Positions 54,366 through 63,064 of a stretch of 64,000 bases of DNA are shown here, piece by piece; position 1 is the stretch's first letter, and each line of letters opens with the position of its first letter. Position numbers and translations under genes: made by a program. The notes beneath the pieces were generated by a model that worked only from the letters and a program-made list of their open reading frames with translations, was not told the origin of the DNA and searched no databases. Source of the stretch: Halobacteria archaeon HArc-gm2 (lineage in GTDB: Archaea > Halobacteriota > Halobacteria > Halobacteriales > Haloarculaceae); assembly GCA_025517465.1 (NCBI GenBank), contig JAOPKE010000009.1, positions 119,348-183,347 on the forward strand, read 5' to 3'.

Positions 54366-55904
54366 TCACGGAACGATCTTCTCGGCGATCCGCTTGAGGG
54401 GACCCAGGTCGACGTCGAACCGCTCCTCGAAACTCCAGAGGAGCACGAGTTCCTCCTCCTCGATGCCGCCGAACCGGAGGACGATGAGCGCGTACAGCGA
54501 GACGAACGCGCCGAACCCGACGACGAGCAGCGGGAGCGTGACCACGAAGAACGTCGTCGTTATCCAGTAAACGACGCCGACGACCAGCAGGGCGATCAGG
54601 CTCGGTCGTACCATCCCGGCCGTGAACGGCTGGATGCCCGTCTCGCCGTAGAGCTGGTACGTGTACAGCGCGTTCAACAGCCCGTAGGAGACCGACGTCG
54701 CGACGGCCGCGCCGAGCAGCCCGTACTCCGGGATCAGCAGGAGGTTGAGAGTGACGTTCGTGGCGGCGACGGCGATGTTGTCGTACATGATGAGCCGCGT
54801 GCGACCGACGGAGGTCAACGTGTTCCCGTTCGGGCCGACGACGGCGTGGGTGAAGAAGCCGACCGCCAGCACCGACAGGGCCAGCGCACCCCCGTCGTAC
54901 TCCGCGCCGAACGTCACCCGAATGACCATCTCCGGGAAGAGCACCACGACGAGGAACACCGGCAGCGTGGCGAGCAGGATCCACTTCGAGGAGAGCTGGT
55001 AGGTCCGGCGCATCTCCCCGACGGAGTCCCCGGCGTCGAGCGACGAGATGACCGGCATCACCATGAACCCGAACGCCGACAGGACGACCGTGAGTAGCTG
55101 GGCGAGCGGATAGACGACGTTGTAGACGCCGACGATGGTGGTCGAGGCGAAGTAACCCAGGAAGAACGTGTCGATGTGGGAGAGCACCTGGAGCATCGCG
55201 GCGGTGATCATCAGCGGCGCGGAGAACGCGAGGAGTTCGCGGTGCATCGACGTGGCCGGCGCGTCCGCGAACAGGGGCGTGTAGCGGACCAGGTAGTACG
55301 CCCCGAGCAGGCCGGCGAAGACGTAGGCGACTCCGTAGGCCCACGCGGCCGCGACCGTCCCGAGGCCGTACAGCAGGACGACGGCGACCAGGAGAAAGCG
55401 GGAGACCGGGAGCGTGAGGTTCTGGATGAGCACCTTCGGGAGCGACTGCTGCATCCCCTGGACGCCGCCGATCGCCATCCGGAAGACGACCGCGAACGGC
55501 AGGACGACGCTGAACACGCGGATCACCGGGGTGACGGCGGGGTCGTGGAAGACGCGAACGGCGATCAGGTCCGCCGAGAGGAAGAGGCCGACGCCGGCGA
55601 GGAGTCCGACCGGGAGCGCGATTTCCAGAGCCGATTTCAGGACCCCGCGGCGGTCTGCGGGGTCGTCGCGTCGCGGCAGGTACCGGCCGACCCCGCTGTC
55701 GAGGCCGACGAGCACGAATATCGACGTCGCCGTCATGAGCTTCAGCCCGATGGAGACGGCGCCGTAGTCGGTCGGGCCGAGATACCGCGCGATCAGGAGT
55801 TTCGCGACGAACGAGACGACGAGTTCGAGGACGACGCCGGCGAAGACGATGCCGGCCCCCTTGAAGATCTGTCGGATCCGGTCTCCCTGGATGGCCGTGC
55901 CCAT
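54366..55904 (-). CDS. Polysaccharide/oligosaccharide flippase (Wzx/MATE-like)
   Basis: 512 residues, about 14 helices. Family look: FKGAGIVFAGVVLELVVSFV, ARYLGPTDYGAVSIGLKLM, GVGRYLPRRDDPADRRGVLK, AFGFMVMPVISSLDAGDSVG. Moves lipid-linked oligosaccharide across the membrane to the outside, where it is attached to surface proteins. Four bases after the methyltransferase stop, the last gene of a four-gene minus-strand unit. Confidence 0.92.
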   Translation of the reverse strand: MGTAIQGDRIRQIFKGAGIVFAGVVLELVVSFVAKLLIARYLGPTDYGAVSIGLKLMTATSIFVLVGLDSGVGRYLPRRDDPADRRGVLKSALEIALPVGLLAGVGLFLSADLIAVRVFHDPAVTPVIRVFSVVLPFAVVFRMAIGGVQGMQQSLPKVLIQNLTLPVSRFLLVAVVLLYGLGTVAAAWAYGVAYVFAGLLGAYYLVRYTPLFADAPATSMHRELLAFSAPLMITAAMLQVLSHIDTFFLGYFASTTIVGVYNVVYPLAQLLTVVLSAFGFMVMPVISSLDAGDSVGEMRRTYQLSSKWILLATLPVFLVVVLFPEMVIRVTFGAEYDGGALALSVLAVGFFTHAVVGPNGNTLTSVGRTRLIMYDNIAVAATNVTLNLLLIPEYGLLGAAVATSVSYGLLNALYTYQLYGETGIQPFTAGMVRPSLIALLVVGVVYWITTTFFVVTLPLLVVGFGAFVSLYALIVLRFGGIEEEELVLLWSFEERFDVDLGPLKRIAEKIVP

Positions 55905-55908
55905 CGGC

Positions 55909-56460
55909 TCACCTCCGTTTGCGCATCGTGAACTCCAGCACGCCCGTCACGTATGGTAGTTTCACGAGTTCGATCAGCGAGGGGTTCCGCTTCGAAAGCT
56001 GCTTGAGCAGCCAGGAGGGCGGTCGCGCGTACCACTTGCCGGAGGTGCCGAACAGCCGGACGTTCCGGTGGACGACGGTCAACCCGGCGTCGGCCCCGAC
56101 CTCGTAGGACAGTTCGTCCTCGGCGGTGTAGTACATCGGCGTCCGCCAGTACCAGGTCGACCGGTGGGTGGGATCGTTCTTGGCGCTCCTGCTGTGGGCC
56201 AGCGGCACTTCGGCGTAGAACTCGCCGTCGTCCCGGAGCGCCTCGCCGACCTGGCGGAACACCGTCGGGAGGTCGTCGTGCGGGAGGTGTTCGAGGACGT
56301 GGTGGGCCTCGATGCGGTCGAAGGACTCCCGCTCGAAGGGCCACTCCTCGGTGACGTCCGCGACGACGTCGACGCCCGGCACCGCGGCGACGTCGACGTT
56401 CACCCCGTCGGTCGCCGGGTTCTCGCCGCCGCCCAGTTCGAGGATCCGCTGGCTGGCCAT
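55909..56460 (-). CDS. SAM-dependent methyltransferase, glycan cluster
   Basis: 183 residues. RILELGGGENPATDGVNVDV (motif I), VVADVTEEWPFERESFDRI, EAHHVLEHLPHDDLPTVFRQ. Probably methylates a sugar of the surface glycan, by context. The start codon overlaps the preceding glycosyltransferase stop (ATGA). Chosen start MASQRILEL because an in-frame upstream part belongs to the previous gene in another frame. Confidence 0.85.
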   Translation of the reverse strand: MASQRILELGGGENPATDGVNVDVAAVPGVDVVADVTEEWPFERESFDRIEAHHVLEHLPHDDLPTVFRQVGEALRDDGEFYAEVPLAHSRSAKNDPTHRSTWYWRTPMYYTAEDELSYEVGADAGLTVVHRNVRLFGTSGKWYARPPSWLLKQLSKRNPSLIELVKLPYVTGVLEFTMRKRR

Positions 56461-57461
56461 CACTGGGAGCGGACGTCGTCGTAGACCTGCAGGTAGGTAT
56501 TTGCGGTCCTCTCCCAGGAGAACGCCTCGGCGCGTTCCCGGCCGCGGTCCTCGAACCCGACCCGGTAGTCGTCGTCCTCGACGAGGCGGCCCAGCAGGGC
56601 GGCGTGTTCGGTCGCGTCCATCGGGTCGTCGACGTACGCCGCGGCGTCGCCACACACCTCCAGCGGTGAGCCGCGACGGGTCGTGACCACCGCCGTCCCG
56701 CAGGCCATCGCTTCGACGAAGGGTAGCCCGAAGCCCTCGTACAGCGTCGGCAGGTAGAGCGCCGAGGCGCGGTTGTAGTAGTCGATCAGGGTCTCTTCGG
56801 GGACGTATCCCGTGACCTCCGCGTTCGATGGAAGTTGGTGGGGGTAGTCGTCCCACATCTTCCCGGGGAGAACGAACCGAACGTCGGACAGTTCAGCCAT
56901 CGTCTCGACGATGGTGGGGACGTTCTTCCGCGGGTTGCGGTTGTTGACGACGACCAGCACGAACGGGTCGGCCGTGTCCGTCGGCGTGGTGTCCTCGAAG
57001 TCCTCGCTCCGGCCGAGCGGGATCACCTGCGTCCGGTCGGCCGGAACGCCGCCCCTGTTTACCGCGAGTCGTCTGGTGTACTCGGTGCTGAAACCGATCC
57101 GCTGGGGCCGACGGGACGTGAGCCGGAATATCGCCCGCATGAGCATGAAGATCCGGTGGTCGGGACGTTCCAGGAGGTCGCGGCGCGAGCGCCACCAGTG
57201 GTAGCCGCCGTGCTGGGTGACGACCATCGGTTTCGACGAGAGCCACACGCCCACGTCCCGACGGCGGAAGGGGATGGTGTTGAGGTGGACCAGGTCCGCG
57301 TCGCGCCACTGGTCGACCTCGAAGGCGTTCTCGTCGTCGAGCACGTACCGCTTTATCTGCTCGATGCAGTACAGGCCGCTGCTCTTGCTGTCGTAGTGCG
57401 TGTCGAACCAGATGGCCGTCGGTTCCGTCAGCGTCGCGGTGGTCGGCGGTTCCTGGAGCAT
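56460..57461 (-). CDS. Glycosyltransferase family 4 (GT-B)
   Basis: 333 residues. TAIWFDTHYDSKSSGLYCIE, KPMVVTQHGGYHWW, then the donor half with FVLVVVNNRNPRKNVPTIVE, LPTLYEGFGLPFVEAMACGT (the EGFGLPxxE motif; catalytic Glu pair) and GSPLEVCGDAAAYVDDP. Adds a sugar from a nucleotide donor. One base after the AP-like gene; ATGA overlap with the methyltransferase. Confidence 0.92.
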   Translation of the reverse strand: MLQEPPTTATLTEPTAIWFDTHYDSKSSGLYCIEQIKRYVLDDENAFEVDQWRDADLVHLNTIPFRRRDVGVWLSSKPMVVTQHGGYHWWRSRRDLLERPDHRIFMLMRAIFRLTSRRPQRIGFSTEYTRRLAVNRGGVPADRTQVIPLGRSEDFEDTTPTDTADPFVLVVVNNRNPRKNVPTIVETMAELSDVRFVLPGKMWDDYPHQLPSNAEVTGYVPEETLIDYYNRASALYLPTLYEGFGLPFVEAMACGTAVVTTRRGSPLEVCGDAAAYVDDPMDATEHAALLGRLVEDDDYRVGFEDRGRERAEAFSWERTANTYLQVYDDVRSQ

Positions 57462-57462
57462 T

Positions 57463-58377
57463 CTACGTCACGTATCCGAGATCGGTCAGTCTGTCGGTCA
57501 CGTCGGCCGTGACGTCGTGCTCGTCCATGGTGTCGCCCGCCGTGATCGCCTTCCGCGTCTCGTAGGGCAACGCGTCCCAGGGGACGCGGACGTTCCCGGG
57601 CGTGTAGATCGACTTCCGGTGGCCGTAGTCCCGGACGGGAAACGGCCAGACGCGTTCGCCGAGCATGTTGCCGTGGTCGGCAGTGAGGACCGATTTCCCC
57701 GGGAGGTCCAGGCCGAGTTCCTTCGCGACTGGATACACGACCCGGAGGTTGTCGGCGTACGCTTCGAGAACCGCCGATCGGTCGACGGTGCCGCGTTGCA
57801 GGGCGTCCCAGGGGGACTCGTCGACGTTCCAGAAACTCCCGGGGAGGTCGCTGCCGACGAACGGCTGGTGGGGTTGCATGAAGTGGACGATCAGTCGTTT
57901 GTCGGGATGGGCCGCCGCGACCTCCCGACTCCGCTCGGCGAGTACGTCGGGGAGGACGGTCCCCTCCTCGTCGTCCCAGCCATCCTCCCACACGTCGTAC
58001 CTGGCGTGGAACTCGTTTTCCGTGATGGTCGAGACGTACGGGTTCGCGGTGACGTACACCGTCTCGGGGAACGACCGGCCCGCGAAGTTCTCCGTGACCC
58101 ACTCGGGCGTCGAGGCGCCACGGGAACGGACGCTCTCGCAGTTCGGATTGACGACGTCCCGGTAGAGGTCGAACCGACACGCGTCGAGGACGAGGAGGTT
58201 GTCCCAGTCCTTCGCCATCACGTACTCGCCGGTGTTTCCCTCGACCCGGCGGAACCAGAGCCCGCCGGCGATCCGGTGGAGAAATCGACTCTTCCACCAC
58301 GTGGGCGACGCGCCGTGTTCACGGACTTCGTCGAGGACGTACTGTACAGTGGTGTAGGCGTCTGCGATGTGGGACAT
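57463..58377 (-). CDS. Alkaline-phosphatase-superfamily protein (sulfatase-like), no signal
   Basis: 304 residues. NLLVLDACRFDLYRDVV holds the first metal Asp (65), RGASTPEWVTENF the likely nucleophile Ser/Thr (about 90), KSVLTADHGNMLGER the Asp-His pair and GHRKSIYTPGN. Haloarchaeal glycosylation clusters contain such proteins; role not established. The N-terminus (SHIADAYTTVQYVLDEVREH) is helical, with no Tat signal. First gene of the unit 58377-54366. Confidence 0.8.
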   Translation of the reverse strand: MSHIADAYTTVQYVLDEVREHGASPTWWKSRFLHRIAGGLWFRRVEGNTGEYVMAKDWDNLLVLDACRFDLYRDVVNPNCESVRSRGASTPEWVTENFAGRSFPETVYVTANPYVSTITENEFHARYDVWEDGWDDEEGTVLPDVLAERSREVAAAHPDKRLIVHFMQPHQPFVGSDLPGSFWNVDESPWDALQRGTVDRSAVLEAYADNLRVVYPVAKELGLDLPGKSVLTADHGNMLGERVWPFPVRDYGHRKSIYTPGNVRVPWDALPYETRKAITAGDTMDEHDVTADVTDRLTDLGYVT

Positions 58378-58569
58378 CGATGAGTCAGCGGGGATCGAAC
58401 GATCGGTGGAGATCCGGGCAGGGCAGTTGCGTCGGCGATACCGCGTCTGCCAGCATGTTAGCTTTCTGACTACTAATAGATTCGGGAGGGGCCCGGTCTC
58501 ACCGGCGAGAGACCGACAGCGAGAAACCGGCGAGCCGCGGAAACCGCCGCCGACTCGTCGACGGGGGAC

Positions 58570-59583
58570 CTACAGGTATCCCAGATCCCGCAACTGGGAC
58601 GTCATCTGCTCCCGCTCCGCGTCCGTCTCCGGGGCCGTGTACGTCGGATCGCCCATGTAGCGGCCGCAGTACTCGACGAGCGCCGGGGTCACGTCGAGGT
58701 GCGTCTCGACGCCCCAGGGCCGCGTCCCCGCCCAGATGCCCGTCGTCTCGTCGTGGACGTGGATCCACTTCCCGCGAGGGTCGTGTTTCATCCCGTGGTC
58801 GCTGACCACGAGCACGTCGTCGGGGTCGATGGCGTCCACGAGCCGGTCGGACGTCTCGTCCATCGTCCGGTAGGCCCGCTCGATAACCTCCGCGTCGTCG
58901 GTGACGTGGAGCAGTCGGTCGAGGAGCGTGAAGACGACGAAGTGGAGCCTGAACTCCTCGCGCTCGACCAGTTCGAGGACGAGGTCCCGTTCGGCCTCGT
59001 GGGTCCGGAACAGGTCCTCGACGTAGCCGTCGCGGATCTCCCCCGCGTCGTCGAACTTCGACGGTTCGCCGTCGTAGCGCTCCCGGACCCACGCCTCGAG
59101 CGATTCCGGCTGGACACTCACCTCGGGGCTGGGGAAGCCGCTGACCGTGACGCCGTCGGTCTCTTTCGGCGGGTACGTGAGCGGCACGGCGAACGCCAGC
59201 GAGTCGGGGACGTAGTGCCAGACGCGCTTGTACGGGACGTCGTCGTTCGTGGGCTGGCGACCGAGCACCTGCCGTCGCGCCCAGATCCGGGCCGGCCGGC
59301 CGAACAGGTTCCGCGGAATCAGCCGGTCGACCGACGAGAACAGGTCGAACCGACGCTCGTCCTCGATCAGCCCGCTGAGCATCGCGACCCCGTGTTCCCG
59401 GGTCGACAGCCCGGTCGTCAGCGTCGTCCAGGCGCTCCCGCTGTCGATCTCTCTCGACTGCCAGAACGGTTCCGGGAGCAACACGCCGCCGTGGTCCAGC
59501 CCGCCGTACCACTCGAGGTCGTACTCGTCGAGGTGGGACTCCGTCGCGCCATCCCAGCCGACGACGAGCACCTGCTTGTCCAT
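58570..59583 (-). CDS. Alkaline-phosphatase-superfamily enzyme (NPP/phosphodiesterase-like)
   Basis: 337 residues. VLVVGWDGATESH (Asp11), DSGSAWTTLTTGLSTREHG (Thr53 nucleophile after Trp, as in the nucleotide pyrophosphatase/phosphodiesterase group), VVSDHGMKHDPRGKWIHVHD (Asp-His) and a C-terminal DVTPALVEYCG. No signal peptide. The ATG at 59583 is preferred over an upstream frame start. It may cut or transfer a phospho-group in the same pathway as the genes downstream, 192 bp away. Confidence 0.85.
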   Translation of the reverse strand: MDKQVLVVGWDGATESHLDEYDLEWYGGLDHGGVLLPEPFWQSREIDSGSAWTTLTTGLSTREHGVAMLSGLIEDERRFDLFSSVDRLIPRNLFGRPARIWARRQVLGRQPTNDDVPYKRVWHYVPDSLAFAVPLTYPPKETDGVTVSGFPSPEVSVQPESLEAWVRERYDGEPSKFDDAGEIRDGYVEDLFRTHEAERDLVLELVEREEFRLHFVVFTLLDRLLHVTDDAEVIERAYRTMDETSDRLVDAIDPDDVLVVSDHGMKHDPRGKWIHVHDETTGIWAGTRPWGVETHLDVTPALVEYCGRYMGDPTYTAPETDAEREQMTSQLRDLGYL

Positions 59584-59682
59584 GGTAGTTGTTAGTTCGC
59601 CGACATACAAGGGCTTTCGGTGCCCGGCGACAGACCCGGGCCGGGGTTCCAGCGGAAGGCCCGTCCACCGACCCGTCGACGC

Positions 59683-60132
59683 TCACTCCCAGTCGTAGCC
59701 GAACTCGTCGGCGTCGCGGTGGATGTAGTCGTTCTCCAGCGCCTCGCTCACGGTCCGGCCGAGTTCGTCCAGCGCCTCCTCGATGTCCCCGACGTCGGTC
59801 CGGTCGAGCGGGCCGTCGGCCCCCGCCAGGTCCGCCGGCACCGACGGCGCCCGGTACCCGACGTCCTCGGCGACGGGGTTCCAGTAGAGGTCGATAGCCT
59901 CGATTAGGCCGGCGTCGCGAACGACCCGGAACTGTTCCTCGGTCAGGTAGGTGTGTTCGGCCCACTCGGTGAAGGCCGCCTCCCACGCGCCCTGGTCCAG
60001 GAGGGCGGCGAGTTCCTCGCGCCGGTAGTTGCCGCCCGTCTCCTCGTCCAGCTCCTCGACCGCGTCGTAGTCACCCGGGTCCTGGGGCCCGTGTAATGCT
60101 GGCGGGTCGGGGGGTTCGACGTCGAGTGGCAT
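59683..60132 (-). CDS. Acidic haloarchaeal protein of unknown function
   Basis: 149 residues: helical and Asp/Glu-rich, with EELDEETGGNYRREELAALL, AFTEWAEHTYLTEEQFRVVR, DIEEALDELGRTVSEALEND and the ending DADEFGYDWE. No catalytic motif or signal. Not recognised; conserved-looking composition and good codon use support it as a real gene. Confidence 0.65.
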   Translation of the reverse strand: MPLDVEPPDPPALHGPQDPGDYDAVEELDEETGGNYRREELAALLDQGAWEAAFTEWAEHTYLTEEQFRVVRDAGLIEAIDLYWNPVAEDVGYRAPSVPADLAGADGPLDRTDVGDIEEALDELGRTVSEALENDYIHRDADEFGYDWE

Positions 60133-60201
60133 GTGTGCCTCTACGGCCGGCAACGGTATCAGAGTTGTCGCCGAAATGGATCGTAAGCGGGGGCGATTGG
60201 A

Positions 60202-60211
60202 GTTTTTTGTA
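60202..60211 (+). promoter_or_regulatory. AT-rich promoter box for the amphi-Trp gene
   Basis: GTTTTTTGTA is centred about 27 bases before the GTG at 60234. It supports a leaderless start at the GTG. Confidence 0.4.
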
Positions 60212-60233
60212 CCCAGGGACCGTAGGAAGAGTC

Positions 60234-60548
60234 GTGTCAGACCGAAGTCACGAGGCGGACGAGGAAGGCGAGCCCGAGAACGACGACGAGGAGTTCGAAC
60301 TGGAGGGTGAAATGGACCGCGAACAGGGCGCGGCGGTCCTCCGTCGGCTCGCCGACGGCGTCGAGAGCGGCACCGTCGAACTCGACGACGAGGAGGAGCC
60401 GGTAACTGTTCCCGAGCGCTTCGAGGTGGAAGTCGAGTTCGAGGAGGAGAACGACGAACGCGAACTGGAGGTGGAGTTCGAGTGGTCGACCGAGGACGGG
60501 GAGTCCGCGGCGGAGGGTGACGAGGAAGCAGGAGACGGCGGCGAATAG
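60234..60548 (+). CDS. Amphi-Trp domain protein
   Basis: 104 residues, GTG start. FELEGEMDREQGAAVLRRLA, then VTVPERFEVEVEFEEENDER and a closing ELEVEFEWSTED: the helix-plus-beta pattern and the Trp near the end of the domain match amphi-Trp. Acidic tails at both ends. Role unknown. Confidence 0.87.
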   Translation: MSDRSHEADEEGEPENDDEEFELEGEMDREQGAAVLRRLADGVESGTVELDDEEEPVTVPERFEVEVEFEEENDERELEVEFEWSTEDGESAAEGDEEAGDGGE

Positions 60549-60594
60549 CGACGAAGCCGACGGAGAAGTCGGTTCTCGCTTTCGCCTCGATCAC

Positions 60595-60879
60595 TCAATC
60601 GTCGTCGGCAGTGTACGCACCCCCACGACGTTTGATGCGTGCGGCGACGAGCCGCTGATCGTCCTGCCGGAAGGTCACCGAGAGCCGGAACTCTCCGATG
60701 CGTATCTTCTTGTACGGACTGTTCTGGAGCGGTTCCCCATAGTCCGGCGGGTCACGCCACGGCGACGAGACGATTTCGTCGAGCTTGTCGAGTATCCGGT
60801 CCTGGTCGGCGGGTGACAGCTCGTCGAGGTCGTCTTCAGCGGTCGATGAGAGTTCCCACGTCCACCCGCCGTCACTCAT
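60595..60879 (-). CDS. RelE/ParE-family toxin
   Basis: 94 residues. LSSTAEDDLDELSPADQDRI, then YKKIRIGEFRLSVTFRQDDQ, with basic residues in ARIKRRGGAYTA: the compact RelE fold with a conserved Arg (IGEFRL) and Lys/Arg end. RelE relatives cut mRNA in the ribosome; ParE relatives act on gyrase. Start lies eight bases inside the antitoxin gene. Confidence 0.9.
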   Translation of the reverse strand: MSDGGWTWELSSTAEDDLDELSPADQDRILDKLDEIVSSPWRDPPDYGEPLQNSPYKKIRIGEFRLSVTFRQDDQRLVAARIKRRGGAYTADDD

Positions 60880-61150
60880 CCGTACCGAACCGTTCGCGGG
60901 CTTCCTCGGCGCTCGTCGTCCGCCCCTCGCGGATGTCCTCCTCGGCTTCGAGCAGGGCGACGAGTTCGTCGCGGTCGAACGTCGGGAACTCGACGGCGTC
61001 TCGAAGCGTGTACCGGATGAACTCGCTCCGGCTGTTGAACCCGCGTCCCTGCCACGTGTCGTCTATCTGTTCGAGGAACGACTCGGTGAGTTTGAAGTTG
61101 ACCGTGGCGATGTCGTCCTCGCCGTCGTCGTTCGTGGCCGCTTCAGACAT
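60872..61150 (-). CDS. Ribbon-helix-helix antitoxin
   Basis: 92 residues. ATVNFKLTESFLEQIDDTWQ and GFNSRSEFIRYTLRDAVEF form an RHH DNA-binding part; the C-tail (ELVALLEAEEDIREGRTTSA) should bind the toxin. Antitoxin first, toxin second, overlapping, as is normal for type II modules. A palindrome sits at the promoter. Confidence 0.9.
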   Translation of the reverse strand: MSEAATNDDGEDDIATVNFKLTESFLEQIDDTWQGRGFNSRSEFIRYTLRDAVEFPTFDRDELVALLEAEEDIREGRTTSAEEARERFGTDE

Positions 61151-61152
61151 AT

Positions 61153-61167
61153 AGGCGTAATACGCCT
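61153..61167. promoter_or_regulatory. Palindromic operator of the toxin-antitoxin pair
   Basis: AGGCGTAATACGCCT: seven bases each side of one centre base, two bases from the antitoxin ATG. Likely the RHH binding site for autorepression. AT-rich TTACCAATAG (61171-61180) is a candidate TATA element. Confidence 0.65.
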
Positions 61168-61400
61168 GTCTTACCAATAGTCGTTTCGCCGGCGCTCATT
61201 TCCCGCGTACTCGCCGTCGATAGCCCATCGAGGAGACACCGCTAGCTATGGGACTTTCGGTAGTCAGCCCTCTGTGAGCACACTTTGCCGAAGTTGTGTC
61301 CCCGAGAGGACGTTCCCTGGCGGGTTTCGAGTCTATCCCGCTCCGCCTCCGACGCAGCAATCGCTCGGCGACGGAGCGCCTCGCAGAATAGCGTCGGAGA

Positions 61401-61472
61401 AGCCTAGGCCGGGATTTGAACCCGGGCTCTCGTCCTTACCAAGGACGCGCTTTACCGCTAAGCTACCCAGGC
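61401..61472 (-). tRNA. tRNA-Thr (anticodon GGU)
   Basis: Cloverleaf on the minus strand: acceptor GCCTGGG with CCTAGGC (one G-U pair), D-arm GCTT/AAGC, anticodon arm CGTCC-TTGGTAA-GGACG (GGU), T-arm CCGGG-TTCAAAT-CCCGG, discriminator U. No encoded CCA, no intron. GGU reads ACC/ACU Thr codons. Confidence 0.95.
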
Positions 61473-61542
61473 AGGCATCTCTTGGTTACCCTGAGTCGTC
61501 TTTAGGCGTTTCGATCGGAAGCGGGCACGCGAATCCCTCTCA

Positions 61543-62247
61543 CTAGTGGTCGGCGGAGGTGCGGACCCCGTCGCTGGCCGGCGGCTCCGTCCCGGCGAGC
61601 GTGCCGAGCGTCTCCAGGACGTCGCTCTCGGCGACGCGCTCGACCGGCGGGAGGCCGTCGGCGGCGAGGTCGGTGGCGTACTCGCGCAGACGGGCCGGAG
61701 CGCGGCCGCCGGCGGCGGTCGTCCCGGCGACGACGGCGAGTTCGAGGACGTCGGCCTCCAGGTCGGTGTCGGGGGAGTCGTCACCGGTCACGCGGCGGAC
61801 GGTCTGGTCCGTGCCGAAGGCGCGGACGACGGCGACGGCGGCCTCGGCGGCCTCGGTCCGGGCGAGCAGGTAGAACCCCCGGGAAACGAGGATGTCGGCG
61901 ATGAGGATGTCCAGGTCGGCCTCGTCCCGCTGATTTGGCGAAGCGGGGCTCGACGAGTCAGCGTGGCCGTTCTCGGCCGGCCTGACGTCGGCGTCTGCCC
62001 AGGGGTCGTCACGAGCGAGCGTCCGCGTGAGCCTGAGGCCCTCGTAGATGAGCTGGACGCCGGCGGCGCGCTCGGAGAGGCGCTCGACGGACTCCTCGCG
62101 GACTGCGCGGGCACTGGCGAGTGTGAGAACACCCGGCGTCACCGACGCGGCGTCGAGACGGTCCTCGATCCGGGCGTGGAGGCGGTCGGGTTCGACGTCT
62201 TCGACCGCCGCCAGCGCGGCCCGGCGGACCGCCGCGGCTTCCTCCAT
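61543..62247 (-). CDS. Helical haloarchaeal protein of unknown function (DUF7114-like)
   Basis: 234 residues, mostly helical and Ala/Glu-rich. A stretch LDILIADILVSRGFYLLART followed by EAAEAAVAVVRAFGTDQTVR looks like the helices of polyprenyl-synthase-type partner subunits, but no DDxxD is present. Resembles DUF7114 from memory. Divergent from the enoyl-CoA hydratase gene. Confidence 0.65.
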   Translation of the reverse strand: MEEAAAVRRAALAAVEDVEPDRLHARIEDRLDAASVTPGVLTLASARAVREESVERLSERAAGVQLIYEGLRLTRTLARDDPWADADVRPAENGHADSSSPASPNQRDEADLDILIADILVSRGFYLLARTEAAEAAVAVVRAFGTDQTVRRVTGDDSPDTDLEADVLELAVVAGTTAAGGRAPARLREYATDLAADGLPPVERVAESDVLETLGTLAGTEPPASDGVRTSADH

Positions 62248-62308
62248 TGATTCAGGGTTACGACGGGGAGGCCAAAGACCTTTGGAAACGCCGAGGGTCC
62301 ACTCAATC

Positions 62309-62995
62309 GTGATTCACGCGGCCACAGACGGCGACGTCGCTGTGGTGACGCTCGACCGCCCACAGCGCCGCAATGCGCTCACCCGCGAGGGGCTGGCCGA
62401 GCTCGGAGCGGCCATCGAGGAGGCGTCGGCGCCCGTCCTCTATCTCCACGGCGCGGGCGCGGCGTTCTGCGCCGGCGCGGACCTGGACGTGGTCGACGCC
62501 CTGGACGAGCACGAGGCGGCAGCGTTCGCCGCCGAAGGGCAGGACGTCGCCCGCGCGCTCGCTACCTACGACGGGGCGACCGTCGCCGGAATCGACGGTG
62601 CGGCCCGCGGCGGTGGGGTGGAACTCGCCCTCGCCTGTGACGTCCGGGTCTGTACGCCCGAGGCGACCCTGGCCGAGAGCGGCGTCTCGCTGGGGCTGTT
62701 CGGCGCCTGGGGCGGGACGGCCCGCCTCCCCGACGTCGTCGGCCGCGGCGTCGCGGCAGACCTGGCGCTCTCCGGCCGGGTCCTCGACGCCGAGGAAGCG
62801 AGGGGAGTGGGCCTGGTCTCCCGCGTCGTGGACGACCCGCGGACCGTCGCCGACGAGATCGCCCGCAACGACGCCGATTCGGTCCGCGCCGTCGCCGAAC
62901 TGCTCCGGAATCCGGCGGACCCCACGAGCCAGGAGGAACGCGAACGGCAGAGCTTCGCCGACCTGGTCGGTAGACGGTCTGACGAGGACGGGTAA
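62309..62995 (+). CDS. Enoyl-CoA hydratase/isomerase family protein
   Basis: 228 residues from GTG (MIHAATDGDVAVVTLDRPQR). The crotonase motifs are seen: RRNALTREGLAEL, FCAGADLDVVDALD (CoA-binding AGADL), DGAARGGGVELALACDVRVC (oxyanion Gly) and LAESGVSLGLFGAWGGTARL, with the hydratase Glu in AES rather than PE-type. Shorter than usual (about 260). Acts on an acyl-CoA; exact reaction unknown. Confidence 0.9.
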   Translation: MIHAATDGDVAVVTLDRPQRRNALTREGLAELGAAIEEASAPVLYLHGAGAAFCAGADLDVVDALDEHEAAAFAAEGQDVARALATYDGATVAGIDGAARGGGVELALACDVRVCTPEATLAESGVSLGLFGAWGGTARLPDVVGRGVAADLALSGRVLDAEEARGVGLVSRVVDDPRTVADEIARNDADSVRAVAELLRNPADPTSQEERERQSFADLVGRRSDEDG

Positions 62996-63064
62996 CTGGG
63001 CCTGTCGATTCGTATATCGTTGGAAGCGTAACAGTTGAATCCTTCTAGCGCCCACGGTGGACCA

